A DNA stretch of 22,537 bases, from positions 1 through 22,537 of the forward strand of contig JAILGO010000073.1 of assembly GCA_024696725.1 (NCBI GenBank), read 5' to 3'. Below the pieces are notes generated by a model that searched no databases, was not told where the DNA came from, and saw nothing but the letters and a program-made list of their open reading frames with translations. Each line of letters opens with the position of its first letter. The stretch's first letter is position 1. The DNA is from Eubacterium sp. (GTDB lineage Bacteria; Bacillota; Clostridia; Oscillospirales; Acutalibacteraceae). Shown in pieces: positions 22,154 through 22,537 of the stretch. The position numbers were made by a program, and so were the translations under genes.

Positions 22154-22537
22154 TTACTTTTCGTAGAAAATAAATACCTTGTCGCCGAAGGTAAGCATAT
22201 CCTCGTCAAAAATCAGCTGAGGCTGATTTATATAACGGCCGTTGAGCTTTGTTCCGTTATGACTGTCAAGGTCGGCGAGGGCGAAGCCTCTGCTCGTTTT
22301 ATATATTCTCGCGTGCTGAGAGCTTACCGTCTGGGAGTTAAGCTGAATATCGCAGCCCTCGCCCCGTCCTATAAGCACGTTTTCCTTTTTAAGATAAACG
22401 GGACGCTTGGTTTTTATATCGACAAGCACGCCGTAAGCGACGGCTTTTGAACGCGGCTGACTTACCGCGCTTCTTATCTGCTGTCTTGTAACCGCCGAGA
22501 GCGCCTCGTCGCATTCAAACTTCATAGGAATTGAGCC
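22154..22537 (-). CDS. FHA domain protein, N-terminus beyond the window edge
   Basis: Binds phosphothreonine peptides. The frame stays open to the right edge and the only ATG seen (22525) has no ribosome site, so the gene probably begins outside the window. The visible 127 residues end in a full FHA fold: VLIGRGEGCDIQLNSQTVSSQHARIYKTSRGFALADLDSHNGTKLNGRYI, with the conserved G-R, S-x-x-H and N-G residues that bind phosphothreonine (partly shown here as GRGEGCD, SSQHA and SHNGTKLNG). It lies 13 nt before the FtsW/RodA gene, whose ribosome site abuts its stop codon, so they share a transcript. In actinobacteria FHA proteins in such clusters read out PknA/PknB phosphorylation; no kinase gene is visible here, though one may lie upstream. 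Confidence 0.88.
   Translation of the reverse strand, partial: GSIPMKFECDEALSAVTRQQIRSAVSQPRSKAVAYGVLVDIKTKRPVYLKKENVLIGRGEGCDIQLNSQTVSSQHARIYKTSRGFALADLDSHNGTKLNGRYINQPQLIFDEDMLTFGDKVFIFYEK

Noticed and set aside
1..22537. CRISPR array, insertion sequences, prophage, tRNA or rRNA genes
   Set aside because: No regularly spaced repeats, transposase or phage proteins, or RNA gene structures were seen on either strand.

Overview
The window looks like the chromosome of a low-to-mid G+C anaerobic Firmicute, most likely a gut Clostridia of the Oscillospiraceae/Ruminococcus type. This is inference from: a single-chain 1250-residue PurL instead of separate PurS/PurQ/PurL; clostridial-type PAS signalling proteins; a DUF4830 protein; a secreted protein with a dockerin-like calcium loop; an FHA-FtsW/RodA-PBP cell-wall cluster; strong GGAGG ribosome sites; and near-consensus TTGACA/TATTAT promoters with 17-bp spacers. 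I see no phage, insertion sequence, CRISPR array, tRNA or rRNA. Gene density is very high and no gene-free stretch exceeds 300 bases.

Layout. 1-1950: tail of an upstream terminator, then a promoter and a secreted beta-helix protein. 1994-2977: cysteine synthase (cysK) on the minus strand, sharing a bidirectional terminator with the previous gene. 3073-4027: rplM-rpsI operon with promoter and terminator. 4041-5270: minus-strand response regulator with PAS domains and no output domain. 5418-9570: plus-strand operon of a 42-codon small ORF, sbcD and sbcC, with a possible degenerate LexA box upstream. 9578-13626: minus-strand purL followed 14 nt later by a csoR-like metal-sensing repressor. 13721-14938: a plus-strand protein made only of PAS domains. 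14938-16943: minus-strand CdaR/PucR-type regulator followed by a methyltransferase with an intrinsic terminator between them. 17031-22537: minus-strand run FHA (cut by the window edge), FtsW/RodA, penicillin-binding protein, hflX, DUF4830, rsuA-type pseudouridine synthase, tightly packed and partly overlapping.

How the genes work together. FtsW/RodA (glycan polymerase family) and the class B PBP (transpeptidase) form a standard SEDS-bPBP pair, here preceded by an FHA phosphothreonine-binding protein as in actinobacterial rodA-pbpA clusters; hflX and rsuA on the same run add ribosome functions. SbcC and SbcD form one nuclease complex. The two PAS-rich proteins, the FHA protein and the CdaR-like protein make the window relatively rich in sensory proteins, but none of their signals can be read from sequence.

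Most genes are core housekeeping. The most interesting non-coding signals are: a perfect 9-bp hairpin that places the ribosome site of the DUF4830 gene in its loop and the AUG in its stem, just after the hflX stop codon; an 18-bp imperfect inverted repeat lying over the promoter of the CdaR-like gene; and an intrinsic terminator immediately before the ribosome site of the methyltransferase gene. I found no convincing undescribed multi-gene system.
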